A stretch of 64,000 bases of DNA, taken from assembly GCF_015461805.1 (NCBI RefSeq), contig NZ_JACVZE010000007.1, positions 1-64,000 on the forward strand, written 5' to 3'. Each line of letters starts with the position of its first letter. The stretch's first letter is position 1. This stretch comes from Pseudomonas pisciculturae (lineage in GTDB: Bacteria > Pseudomonadota > Gammaproteobacteria > Pseudomonadales > Pseudomonadaceae). Positions 8,466-16,482 of the stretch are shown one piece after another. The notes below the pieces were generated by a model that saw only the letters and a program-made list of their open reading frames with translations, was not told the DNA's origin and searched no databases. Both the position numbers and the translations under genes were made by a program.

Positions 8466-9236
8466 GTGCTGCAAAACATTCGTGTCGTCTTGGTCAATAC
8501 CAGTCATCCCGGCAATATCGGCGGGGTGGCGCGAGCCATGAAAAACATGGGCCTGACGCGCCTGGTGCTGGTCGAGCCGCGTGTGTTTCCGCACCACGAG
8601 GCTGATGCTCGCGCGTCCGGCGCCAATGACATCCTCGAAAAAGCCCAGGTCGTCGCCACATTGGAAGACGCCTTGGTCGGCTGCAATCTGGTGCTGGGCA
8701 CCAGTGCGCGCGACCGCCGTATCCCTTGGCCGCTGCTGGACCCGCGTGAGTGCGGCACCAAAGTGGTGGAAGAAGCGGCAGGCGGCGCTGAAATCGCTTT
8801 GGTGTTCGGTCGTGAAGACTCCGGCCTCACCAACGAAGAGCTGCAGCGATGTCATTACCACGTGCACATTCCATCAGACCCTGAATTCAGCTCGCTGAAC
8901 CTCGGGGCAGCGGTGCAGGTGCTGACTTACGAAGTGCGTATGGCCTGGCTGGCCGCTGAAGGTCAGCCGAGCAAAGTGGAAAAGGATGAAGTTGCTTCGA
9001 CCAAAAGTGGCGAGTTGGCCACTATGGACGAGCTGGAGCGGTTCTATGAGCACCTGGAGCAAACCCTGGTGGCCATCGAATTCCTCGACCCTGAAAAACC
9101 ACGGCACTTGATGGCGCGCCTGCGTCGCTTGTACGGGCGCAGCTCGGTCAGCCGGGCAGAAATGAATATATTGCGTGGCATCCTCACGGAAACCCAAAAA
9201 GCGGCCCGTGGCGAGCTTCTTAAGCGGAAGGATTAA
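8466..9236 (+). CDS. trmJ: tRNA (cytidine/uridine-32-2'-O)-methyltransferase TrmJ
   Basis: TrmJ is a SPOUT-class enzyme that 2'-O-methylates position 32 of several tRNAs using S-adenosylmethionine. The 256-residue protein has the family start (V/M)LQNIRVVLVNTSHPGNIGG, the GTSARDR motif near residue 78, and the SAM-binding knot segment ALVFGREDSGLTNEEL near residue 112. It uses a GTG start. cysE follows after two bases, so the two are cotranscribed, as is common in pseudomonads upstream of isc. Confidence 0.95.
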   Translation: MLQNIRVVLVNTSHPGNIGGVARAMKNMGLTRLVLVEPRVFPHHEADARASGANDILEKAQVVATLEDALVGCNLVLGTSARDRRIPWPLLDPRECGTKVVEEAAGGAEIALVFGREDSGLTNEELQRCHYHVHIPSDPEFSSLNLGAAVQVLTYEVRMAWLAAEGQPSKVEKDEVASTKSGELATMDELERFYEHLEQTLVAIEFLDPEKPRHLMARLRRLYGRSSVSRAEMNILRGILTETQKAARGELLKRKD

Positions 9237-9238
9237 AA

Positions 9239-10021
9239 ATGTTCGAGCGTTTGCGAGAAGATATCCAGAGTGTTTTCCACCGTGACCCGGCGGCGCGCAA
9301 CGCCTTTGAAGTGCTGACCTGCTACCCGGGTATGCATGCGATCTGGATTCACCGCCTATCCGGTGCCCTGTGGGGTATGGGTTGGAAGTGGCTGGCTCGG
9401 CTGGTGTCGAACTTTGGTCGCTGGATGACTGGGATCGAGATTCATCCCGGTGCCAAGGTGGGTCGTCGATTCTTTATCGATCATGGCATGGGCATCGTTA
9501 TTGGCGAGACGGCTGAAATTGGCGATGACGTGACCCTGTATCAAGGCGTGACCTTGGGGGGCACCAGTTGGAACAAAGGCAAGCGCCACCCAACGCTGGA
9601 AGACGGTGTGGTGGTAGGGGCTGGCGCCAAGGTGCTCGGCCCGTTCACTGTGGGTGCAGGCGCCAAGGTTGGCTCCAATGCCGTGGTGACCAAGGCTGTA
9701 CCGCCCGGTGCGACCGTAGTGGGTATTCCCGGCCGAATCATCGTCAAGCCGGAAGTCGGCGACGAGCAGGAAGCCAAGCGCAAGGCCATGGCCGAAAAAA
9801 TCGGCTTTGATGCCTATGGCGTCAGTGAAGACATGCCCGACCCGGTGGCGCGCGCTATCGGTCAATTGCTTGACCATCTACAGGCGGTGGACGGCAAGCT
9901 GGAAGGGATGTGCGGCGCGCTGAAGGACCTGGGCAGTCCTTACTGTGCGAAAGATCTGCCTGAGTTGCGCGAAGAAGACTTCGCTGAGATCAAGGACGAG
10001 GCGGCTACCAAGGCGGGCTAG
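9239..10021 (+). CDS. cysE: serine O-acetyltransferase
   Basis: CysE acetylates serine with acetyl-CoA, the first step of cysteine synthesis. The 260-residue product has the N-terminal CysE helical part followed by left-handed beta-helix hexapeptide repeats from about residue 65 (IHPGAKVGRRFFIDHGMGIVIG) to about 170, including the catalytic His in FIDHG. The C-terminal tail beyond residue 180 is longer than in the E. coli enzyme core. It is coupled to trmJ and lies upstream of isc, which consumes cysteine; the link is functional rather than operonic because isc has its own promoter. Confidence 0.95.
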   Translation: MFERLREDIQSVFHRDPAARNAFEVLTCYPGMHAIWIHRLSGALWGMGWKWLARLVSNFGRWMTGIEIHPGAKVGRRFFIDHGMGIVIGETAEIGDDVTLYQGVTLGGTSWNKGKRHPTLEDGVVVGAGAKVLGPFTVGAGAKVGSNAVVTKAVPPGATVVGIPGRIIVKPEVGDEQEAKRKAMAEKIGFDAYGVSEDMPDPVARAIGQLLDHLQAVDGKLEGMCGALKDLGSPYCAKDLPELREEDFAEIKDEAATKAG

Positions 10022-10044
10022 TTCCAAAGGCTGATGCATGGTCC

Positions 10045-10148
10045 TGTGGGAGCTGGCTTGTCGGGTCGCCGCATCGCTGCGATAGCGGTGGGTCAGCAAC
10101 CCAATAGGTGGCTGGCATACCGCTATCGCAGGCAAGCCAGCTCCCACA
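10045..10148. repeat. REP doublet (GTGGGAGCTGGCTTG type)
   Basis: Arms of 16 bases at 10045-10060 and 10133-10148 are exact inverted copies of a GTGGGAGCTGGCTTG unit. Inside them are smaller palindromes (GCGATAGCGG at 10079 and its inverse near 10120). The rest of the 313-base gap between cysE and iscR holds the isc promoter. Confidence 0.83.
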
Positions 10149-10268
10149 TTTGATCTCCGCTGGTCCTGCAAGCCCAATCCAGTCCTGTTCCCGCTGTTCG
10201 ATCCCGCCCCATCCTGCTATGATTCTGCGCCCTTTCTACGGGTAATCCCGACTAAAGCACTAGGTCTT

Positions 10269-10301
10269 ATAGTTGACTTAAACAGTCGGGAATCGCATAC
10301 T
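10269..10301 (+). promoter_or_regulatory. isc operon promoter with type 1 IscR operator
   Basis: TTGACT (10273-10278) and CATACT (10296-10301) are 17 bases apart. A 25-base type 1 IscR site covers 10269-10293, with half-sites TTGACT and CAGTCGG. It agrees with the Enterobacteria-derived consensus at all but about two positions. The operator covers the -35 and spacer, so cluster-loaded IscR would repress its own operon. Confidence 0.85.
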
Positions 10302-10334
10302 TGCCCACATTCTGAAACACCTTGGTAATTGTCC

Positions 10335-10826
10335 ATGAGACTGACTACAAAAGGCCGATACGCGGTGACTGCCATGCTCGACTTGGCCTTGCACGCGCAA
10401 ACTGGGCCGGTGTCCCTGGCCGATATCTCCGAGCGCCAAGGCATTTCCCTGTCCTATCTCGAGCAACTGTTCGCCAAATTGCGCCGTAGCAACCTGGTCT
10501 CCAGTGTGCGTGGGCCAGGCGGTGGCTATCAGTTGTCCCGCGACATGCAGGGCATCCAGGTTGCCCAGGTGATCGATGCGGTCAACGAATCCGTCGACGC
10601 TACCAAATGCCAGGGCCTGGGTGATTGCCATGCCGGCGACACCTGCCTGACGCACCATTTGTGGTGCGATCTGAGCCTGCAGATCCATGAGTTTTTGAGT
10701 GGTATCAGCTTGGCCGATCTTGTGACTCGCCGTGAGGTGCAAGAAGTAGCCCAGCGTCAGGACCAGCGCCGTTGCAACACCAAGGCGCCGCGTCTGGACA
10801 AGATTGAAGCGTCCGCCGTCGAGTGA
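10335..10826 (+). CDS. iscR: Fe-S cluster assembly transcriptional regulator IscR
   Basis: IscR is an Rrf2-family regulator that senses cluster supply through a bound [2Fe-2S] centre. The 163-residue product has an N-terminal winged helix (start MRLTTKGRYAV) with the recognition region ISLSYLEQLFAKLR. The three cluster Cys are C92, C98 and C104, followed by His107. A TTG two codons upstream could be read, but ATG 10335 gives the family start. A type 1 site lies in its promoter, indicating autoregulation. Confidence 0.97.
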   Translation: MRLTTKGRYAVTAMLDLALHAQTGPVSLADISERQGISLSYLEQLFAKLRRSNLVSSVRGPGGGYQLSRDMQGIQVAQVIDAVNESVDATKCQGLGDCHAGDTCLTHHLWCDLSLQIHEFLSGISLADLVTRREVQEVAQRQDQRRCNTKAPRLDKIEASAVE

Positions 10827-10876
10827 CAGCCGCAGAGCTAACGGCACGCCAGCCAGCCTGATTTAGGAGAAAGTCC

Positions 10877-12091
10877 ATGAAATTGCCGATTTACCTTGAT
10901 TACTCAGCGACCACCCCGGTTGATCCGCGTGTCGCGCAAAAGATGAGCGAATGCCTGCTGGTTGACGGAAACTTCGGCAACCCGGCCTCCCGTTCCCACG
11001 TCTTCGGCTGGAAAGCCGAGGAAGCGGTCGAGAACGCTCGTCGCCAAGTTGCCGACCTGGTTAACGCCGACCCGCGCGAAATCGTCTGGACTTCCGGTGC
11101 TACCGAGTCCGACAACCTGGCAATCAAGGGCGCGGCGCATTTCTATGCGACCAAAGGCAAGCACCTGATCACCACCAAGATTGAGCACAAGGCTGTCCTT
11201 GACACCATGCGCCAACTGGAGCGTGAAGGTTTTGAGGTTACCTACCTTGAGCCCACCACTGACGGTATCGTCACCCCGGCCATGATCGAAGCCGCGCTGC
11301 GTGAAGACACCATCCTGGTTTCCGTGATCCACGTGAACAACGAAATCGGCACCATCAACGACATCGCGGCCATCGGCGAGCTGACTCGTTCGAAGGGCAT
11401 TCTGCTGCACGTCGACGCTGCTCAGTCTACCGGCAAGGTCGATATCGACCTGTCGAAGCTGAAAGTCGACCTGATGTCGTTCTCTGCCCACAAGACCTAC
11501 GGCCCTAAAGGCATCGGCGCCCTGTACGTAAGCCGCAAGCCGCGCGTGCGTATCGAAGCCACCATGCACGGCGGCGGTCACGAGCGCGGCATGCGTTCGG
11601 GCACCCTGGCGACCCACCAGATCGTTGGCATGGGCGAAGCCTTCCGCGTAGCCAAGGAAGACATGGCTGCCGAAAACATTCGCATCAAGGCTCTGAGCGA
11701 CCGCTTCTACAAGCAGGTTGAGAACCTTGAAGAGCTGTACATCAACGGCAGCATGACCGCCCGTGTACCGCACAACCTGAATTTGAGCTTCAACTACGTT
11801 GAAGGCGAGTCGCTGATCATGGCGCTCAAGGACCTGGCGGTTTCGTCCGGTTCGGCCTGCACCTCGGCGTCCCTTGAGCCTTCGTACGTACTGCGCGCCC
11901 TGGGCCGCAACGACGAACTGGCACACAGCTCGATCCGCTTTACGTTCGGCCGTTTCACCACCGAAGAGCAAGTCGACTACGCCGCGCAAAAAGTCTGCGA
12001 AGCCGTCAACAAGTTGCGCGTCCTGTCGCCACTGTGGGACATGTTCAAAGACGGTGTTGACATTTCCAAGATCGAGTGGGCGGCACACTAA
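10877..12091 (+). CDS. iscS: cysteine desulfurase IscS
   Basis: IscS is the PLP enzyme that removes sulfur from cysteine for Fe-S clusters and tRNA thiolation. The 404-residue product has the PLP Lys in SAHK (K206), the PLP-binding region HVDAAQS and the mobile-loop catalytic Cys C328 in SSGSACTS. AGGAGA precedes the ATG. It is 50 bases after iscR and 99 bases before iscU; that second gap holds hairpins. Confidence 0.98.
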   Translation: MKLPIYLDYSATTPVDPRVAQKMSECLLVDGNFGNPASRSHVFGWKAEEAVENARRQVADLVNADPREIVWTSGATESDNLAIKGAAHFYATKGKHLITTKIEHKAVLDTMRQLEREGFEVTYLEPTTDGIVTPAMIEAALREDTILVSVIHVNNEIGTINDIAAIGELTRSKGILLHVDAAQSTGKVDIDLSKLKVDLMSFSAHKTYGPKGIGALYVSRKPRVRIEATMHGGGHERGMRSGTLATHQIVGMGEAFRVAKEDMAAENIRIKALSDRFYKQVENLEELYINGSMTARVPHNLNLSFNYVEGESLIMALKDLAVSSGSACTSASLEPSYVLRALGRNDELAHSSIRFTFGRFTTEEQVDYAAQKVCEAVNKLRVLSPLWDMFKDGVDISKIEWAAH

Positions 12092-12100
12092 ACAAAGAAG

Positions 12101-12148
12101 CCGCCACCCAAGCTCTGTAGAAACGTGGCGGAAAACGCAGGCGTTTTT
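12101..12148 (+). other. Hairpins in the iscS-iscU gap
   Basis: CCGCCAC (12101-12107) pairs with GTGGCGG (12125-12131). A second stem, AAAACGC with GCGTTTT (12132-12138 and 12141-12147), ends in T. The pair could be a processing site or a weak attenuator between iscRS and iscUA. Function is inferred only from position. Confidence 0.5.
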
Positions 12149-12190
12149 ACAGGGTTCCAGAGCGGCCCTGATGAGTGAGGATTCAGTACC

Positions 12191-12577
12191 ATGGCTTACA
12201 GCGAAAAGGTCATCGACCACTACGAAAACCCGCGTAACGTCGGCAAGATGGACGCGGAAGACCCAGACGTCGGCACCGGCATGGTCGGCGCCCCGGCGTG
12301 CGGCGATGTGATGCGCCTGCAGATCAAGGTCAACGACGCTGGCGTTATCGAAGACGCCAAATTCAAGACCTACGGTTGCGGCTCGGCCATCGCCTCCAGC
12401 TCCCTGGCGACCGAATGGATGAAAGGCAAGACCCTGGATGAGGCTGTGACTATCAGCAACACCCAGCTGGCCGAAGAACTGGCGCTGCCGCCAGTGAAAA
12501 TCCACTGCTCCGTGCTCGCAGAAGACGCCATCAAGGCGGCCGTTCGCGACTACAAGCAGAAGAAAGGCTTGATCTAA
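12191..12577 (+). CDS. iscU: Fe-S cluster scaffold protein IscU
   Basis: IscU is the scaffold on which new clusters are built and from which HscA/HscB release them. The 128-residue product has the three ligand Cys C37, C63 and C106, an Asp at D39, and the HscA-recognition motif LPPVK at residues 99-103. Length and motifs are fully typical. Confidence 0.98.
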   Translation: MAYSEKVIDHYENPRNVGKMDAEDPDVGTGMVGAPACGDVMRLQIKVNDAGVIEDAKFKTYGCGSAIASSSLATEWMKGKTLDEAVTISNTQLAEELALPPVKIHCSVLAEDAIKAAVRDYKQKKGLI

Positions 12578-12605
12578 GCATTTGGCGACGAGTAAGGAGT
12601 CAACG

Positions 12606-12929
12606 ATGGCTATCAGCATGACAGAAGCGGCTGCGCAACACATTCGCCGCTCCCTGAATGGGCGCGGTAAAGGTGAGGGGATTCGTCTGGGTGTTCGCAC
12701 CACGGGCTGTTCCGGCCTTGCCTACGTGCTGGAGTTTGTCGACGAGGTGGTTGAGGAAGACCAGGTGTTCGAAAGTCACGGCGAGAAAGTGATCATCGAC
12801 CCTAAGAGCCTGACCTACCTGGACGGCACCGAACTCGATTTCGTCAAGGAAGGGTTGAACGAAGGCTTCAAGTTCAACAACCCCAACGTACGCGGTGAGT
12901 GTGGCTGCGGCGAAAGCTTCAACATCTGA
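12606..12929 (+). CDS. iscA: Fe-S cluster assembly protein IscA
   Basis: IscA is an A-type carrier that binds iron or a cluster. The 107-residue product has the three conserved Cys C35, C99 and C101, the last two in the ECGCGESF tail. ATG 12606 follows AAGGAG at 12594-12599; a TTG at 12582 is in frame but has no support. Confidence 0.97.
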   Translation: MAISMTEAAAQHIRRSLNGRGKGEGIRLGVRTTGCSGLAYVLEFVDEVVEEDQVFESHGEKVIIDPKSLTYLDGTELDFVKEGLNEGFKFNNPNVRGECGCGESFNI

Positions 12930-12937
12930 GGCTATTC

Positions 12938-13459
12938 GTGGGTACTCCTTGTCATTTCGCTTTATTCGAGCTGCAGCCGAGTTTTCGGCTGGACCTTGAG
13001 CAGCTTGCCACGCGCTACCGAGAATTGGCGCGTGGGGTGCATCCAGACCGCTTTGCTGACGCTTCCGAGCGCGAGCAACGCGTGGCGCTGGAAAAATCGG
13101 CCAGCCTCAACGAGGCCTATCAGACCCTCAAGAATCCGCCCAAGCGCGCGCGTTATCTGCTCGCGATGAACGGTGGTGAGCTGCCGCTGGAAGTCACGGT
13201 GCACGATCCGGACTTCCTGATGCAGCAGATGCAGTGGCGCGAAGAGCTCGAAGACTTGCAGGACGAGGCTGATCTGGCCGGCGTCGCGGTCTTCAAGCGT
13301 CGTCTGAAAACGGCCCAGGATGAACTGAACGAAAGCTTCGCAGCCTGTTGGGATGACGCAGCGCAACGCGAACAGGCCGAACGCCTGATGCGGCGCATGC
13401 AGTTCCTCGACAAGCTCACCTACGAAGTGCGCCAGCTAGAAGAGCGCCTCGACGATTAA
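12938..13459 (+). CDS. hscB: Fe-S co-chaperone HscB
   Basis: HscB is the J-protein that brings IscU to HscA and stimulates its ATPase. The 173-residue product has an N-terminal J-domain with HPDRF near residue 36 and a C-terminal helical IscU-binding domain. The GTG at 12938 gives the family start GTPCHFALFEL; the upstream in-frame ATG lies inside iscA and is rejected. It begins 8 bases after iscA. Confidence 0.95.
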   Translation: MGTPCHFALFELQPSFRLDLEQLATRYRELARGVHPDRFADASEREQRVALEKSASLNEAYQTLKNPPKRARYLLAMNGGELPLEVTVHDPDFLMQQMQWREELEDLQDEADLAGVAVFKRRLKTAQDELNESFAACWDDAAQREQAERLMRRMQFLDKLTYEVRQLEERLDD

Positions 13460-13512
13460 CCCAGTGTGCTGCCCGTGATGCACGCCTGATAGACAGATAA
13501 GACCTGATTACC

Positions 13513-15375
13513 ATGGCCCTACTGCAAATCGCCGAACCCGGCCAAAGCCCTCAACCGCACCAGCGTCGCCTGGCGGTCGGGATTGACCTGGGCACCACCA
13601 ATTCCCTGGTTGCTGCCTTGCGCAGCGGCCTGTCCGAGCCGCTGCCCGACGCCGATGGCCAGGTGATCCTGCCGTCCGCTGTGCGTTACCACGCTGATCG
13701 CACCGAAGTCGGTGAGTCGGCCAAGCTGGCGGCGTCTACCGACCCCTTGAATACCGTGCTGTCGGTCAAGCGCTTGATGGGTCGTGGTCTGTCCGACGTC
13801 AAGCAATTGGGCGACCAGTTGCCATACCGCTTCGTCGGTGGCGAATCCCATATGCCGTTCATCGACACTGTCCAGGGGCCGAAAAGCCCGGTGGAAGTGT
13901 CGGCCGATATTCTCAAGGTGCTGCGCCAGCGCGCAGAAAAAACCCTGGGCGGCGAACTGGTGGGTGCAGTGATCACCGTTCCGGCCTATTTCGATGACGC
14001 TCAGCGCCAAGCCACCAAGGACGCGGCAAAACTCGCCGGCCTCAATGTGTTGCGCCTGCTCAACGAGCCGACTGCTGCGGCCGTGGCCTATGGTTTGGAC
14101 CAACATGCCGAAGGCCTGGTCGCGATTTACGACCTGGGCGGCGGTACCTTTGATATTTCGATCCTGCGCCTGACCGGCGGCGTGTTTGAGGTGCTGGCCA
14201 CCGGTGGCGACAGCGCCCTGGGCGGCGACGACTTCGACCACGCCATCGCTGGCTGGATCATCAGCAGCGCCGGCTTATCTGCCGACCTGGACCCAGGTGC
14301 GCAGCGCAGTCTGCTGCAAACCGCTTGCGCCGCCAAAGAAGCACTGACTGATGCGGCATCCGTTGAAGTGTCCCACGGCGACTGGTCGGCCCAGCTGACC
14401 CGTGAAGCCTTCGATGCGTTGATCGAGCCGATGGTCGCCCGCAGCCTTAAGGCTTGCCGTCGTGCCGTGCGTGATTCCGGTATCGAACTGGAAGACGTGG
14501 GTGCAGTGGTCATGGTGGGTGGTTCGACTCGCGTGCCGCGTGTTCGCGAAGCCGTCGCCGAAGCCTTTGGCCGTGAGCCCCTGACTGAAATCGACCCGGA
14601 TCAGGTGGTCGCCATTGGTGCCGCAATCCAGGCCGATACCCTGGCTGGCAACAAGCGTGATGGCGGCGAACTGTTGCTGCTCGATGTGATTCCGTTGTCC
14701 CTGGGCCTGGAAACCATGGGCGGCCTGATGGAGAAGGTGATTCCGCGTAACACCACCATCCCCGTCGCCCGCGCCCAGGACTTCACCACTTACAAAGACG
14801 GCCAGACGGCCATGATGATTCATGTGCTGCAAGGCGAGCGCGAGCTGATCAGCGACTGCCGCTCCCTGGCGCGCTTCGAATTGCGCGGCATTCCGGCGAT
14901 GGTTGCTGGCGCCGCGAAGATTCGCGTGACCTTCCAGGTGGATGCCGACGGGCTGCTCAGCGTTGCGGCGCGTGAGTTGGCCTCGGGCGTTGAAGCCAGC
15001 ATCCAGGTCAAGCCGTCCTACGGTCTCACCGACGGCGAGATCGCCAAGATGCTCAAGGACTCGTTCCAGTACGCCGGTGACGATAAAGTCGCCCGCGTCT
15101 TGCGTGAGCAGCAAGTCGATGCCCAGCGCCTGCTCGAAGCGGTGCAGGGCGCCCTTGAGGTCGACGGCGAGCGCCTGCTGGACGCTGAAGAGCGCATGGT
15201 CATCGACCTGCAAATGCAGGAGCTGGCCGAACTGATGAAAGGCACCGATGGTTACGCCATCGAGCAACAGACCAAGCGCCTGTCGCAAGTGACTGACGCC
15301 TTTGCCGCCCGCCGTATGGACCAGACGGTGAAAGCCGCCCTGGCGGGACGCAACCTGAATGAAATCGAGGAATAA
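13513..15375 (+). CDS. hscA: Fe-S assembly Hsp70 chaperone HscA
   Basis: HscA is a specialised Hsp70 that binds the LPPVK motif of IscU and drives cluster transfer. The 620-residue product has the Hsp70 signatures IDLGTTNSLVA near residue 25, IYDLGGGTFDIS near residue 209 and VMVGGSTRVPRVR near residue 335, followed by a substrate-binding domain. It lacks the acidic EEVD-like tail of general Hsp70s, as usual. fdx follows after 3 bases. Confidence 0.97.
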   Translation: MALLQIAEPGQSPQPHQRRLAVGIDLGTTNSLVAALRSGLSEPLPDADGQVILPSAVRYHADRTEVGESAKLAASTDPLNTVLSVKRLMGRGLSDVKQLGDQLPYRFVGGESHMPFIDTVQGPKSPVEVSADILKVLRQRAEKTLGGELVGAVITVPAYFDDAQRQATKDAAKLAGLNVLRLLNEPTAAAVAYGLDQHAEGLVAIYDLGGGTFDISILRLTGGVFEVLATGGDSALGGDDFDHAIAGWIISSAGLSADLDPGAQRSLLQTACAAKEALTDAASVEVSHGDWSAQLTREAFDALIEPMVARSLKACRRAVRDSGIELEDVGAVVMVGGSTRVPRVREAVAEAFGREPLTEIDPDQVVAIGAAIQADTLAGNKRDGGELLLLDVIPLSLGLETMGGLMEKVIPRNTTIPVARAQDFTTYKDGQTAMMIHVLQGERELISDCRSLARFELRGIPAMVAGAAKIRVTFQVDADGLLSVAARELASGVEASIQVKPSYGLTDGEIAKMLKDSFQYAGDDKVARVLREQQVDAQRLLEAVQGALEVDGERLLDAEERMVIDLQMQELAELMKGTDGYAIEQQTKRLSQVTDAFAARRMDQTVKAALAGRNLNEIEE

Positions 15376-15378
15376 TTA

Positions 15379-15720
15379 ATGCCGCAGGTCATTTTTCTGC
15401 CACACGCCGAGCATTGCCCGGACGGTATGGTTGTTGAGGCTGAGACCGGCAAGTCCATCCTCGAAGTTGCCCATGACAACCACATCGAGATCGAAAGTGC
15501 CTGCGGCGGTGTCTGCGCCTGCACCACCTGTCACTGCATCATCCGTGAGGGTTTCAACACCCTGGAAGAAGCCGACGAGCTGGAAGAGGACTTTCTTGAC
15601 CGTGCCTGGGGCCTGGAAGCGCATTCGCGCCTAAGCTGTCAGGCAAAGGTCGGGACGGAAGACATCACCGTCGAAATTCCGAAGTATTCCCTCAACCATG
15701 CAGCCGAAGCGCCGCATTGA
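15379..15720 (+). CDS. fdx: [2Fe-2S] ferredoxin of the isc system
   Basis: Fdx donates electrons for cluster building on IscU. The 113-residue product has the adrenodoxin-type ligands C42, C48, C51 and C87; C46 and C53 are extra. It sits directly behind hscA and 14 bases before iscX. Confidence 0.96.
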   Translation: MPQVIFLPHAEHCPDGMVVEAETGKSILEVAHDNHIEIESACGGVCACTTCHCIIREGFNTLEEADELEEDFLDRAWGLEAHSRLSCQAKVGTEDITVEIPKYSLNHAAEAPH

Positions 15721-15734
15721 TTCAAGGAAATGTC

Positions 15735-15935
15735 ATGAGCCTGAAATGGGTTGATGTACAAGAAATCGCTATACAACTTGCTGAAGCCCATCCTGAGGTC
15801 AATCCTCTGACGGTCAACTTCGTTAAGTTGCGCAATCTGGTGCTGGAGCTGCCGGACTTCGACGACATCCCGGATCGGGGTGGCGAAAAGGTCCTGGAGG
15901 CGATTCAAGGCCTGTGGATCGAAGAAGCAGACTGA
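15735..15935 (+). CDS. iscX: Fe-S assembly protein IscX
   Basis: IscX is a small acidic protein that binds IscS and iron and tunes desulfurase activity. The 66-residue product is of family length and shows the LKWVDVQEIAI start, the HPEVNPLTVNFVKL region and the acidic DFDD segment. ATG 15735 follows AAGGAA; the in-frame start at 15717 overlaps fdx. It is the last gene of the isc operon. Confidence 0.95.
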   Translation: MSLKWVDVQEIAIQLAEAHPEVNPLTVNFVKLRNLVLELPDFDDIPDRGGEKVLEAIQGLWIEEAD

Positions 15936-15953
15936 GCCGCCTTTTTACGCAGT

Positions 15954-15982
15954 TAGGCAATACCCAATAACCCGCGTATAAT
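15954..15982 (+). promoter_or_regulatory. Probable ndk promoter, -10 in a terminator loop
   Basis: TAGGCA (15954-15959) and a perfect TATAAT (15977-15982) are 17 bases apart, 45 bases upstream of ndk. The -10 hexamer occupies the loop of the isc terminator hairpin. Confidence 0.6.
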
Positions 15983-15998
15983 TCGCGGGTTTAATTTT
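15969..15998 (+). terminator. Terminator of the isc operon
   Basis: AACCCGCG (15969-15976) pairs with CGCGGGTT (15984-15991) around a 7-base loop. The tail TTTAATTTTT follows. Confidence 0.85.
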
Positions 15999-16027
15999 TC
16001 GTAAATTACCGTTTCTGGAGTTACACC

Positions 16028-16453
16028 ATGGCTGTTCAACGTACTTTCTCCATCATCAAGCCTGACGCTGTTGCAAAAAACGTCATTGGCGAGATCACCA
16101 CTCGTTTCGAAAAAGCCGGCCTGAAGGTTGTAGCTTCGAAACTCAAGCAACTGTCCAAAGCTGAAGCCGAAGGCTTCTACGCTGAGCACAGCGCTCGTGG
16201 CTTCTTCGGCGACCTGGTTGCCTTCATGATCTCCGGTCCTGTTGTTGTTCAGGTTCTGGAAGGCGAAAACGCTATCGCTCTGAACCGTGAGCTGATGGGC
16301 GCTACCAACCCTAAAGAAGCCGCTGCCGGCACCATCCGTGCTGACTTCGCTGAATCCATCGACGCCAACGCTGTACACGGCTCGGACTCCGAAGCTGCCG
16401 CTGCTCGCGAAATCTCGTACTTTTTCGCTGCTACTGAAGTAACCGCTCGCTAA
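16028..16453 (+). CDS. ndk: nucleoside diphosphate kinase
   Basis: Ndk balances nucleoside triphosphates by ping-pong transfer through a phospho-histidine. The 141-residue product has the active-site His H117 in NAVHGSDS and the start MAVQRTFSIIKPDAV. GGAG precedes the ATG. It lies between isc and rlmN; the rlmN gap of 29 bases has no terminator, so read-through is likely. Confidence 0.98.
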   Translation: MAVQRTFSIIKPDAVAKNVIGEITTRFEKAGLKVVASKLKQLSKAEAEGFYAEHSARGFFGDLVAFMISGPVVVQVLEGENAIALNRELMGATNPKEAAAGTIRADFAESIDANAVHGSDSEAAAAREISYFFAATEVTAR

Positions 16454-16482
16454 GCATTGGCTTAAAGAGTGAGGGTGAATCC

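Noticed and set aside
10904..12703. 599-residue minus-strand frame across iscS-iscU
   Set aside because: It is antisense to two certain genes, crosses their boundary and has no motif.
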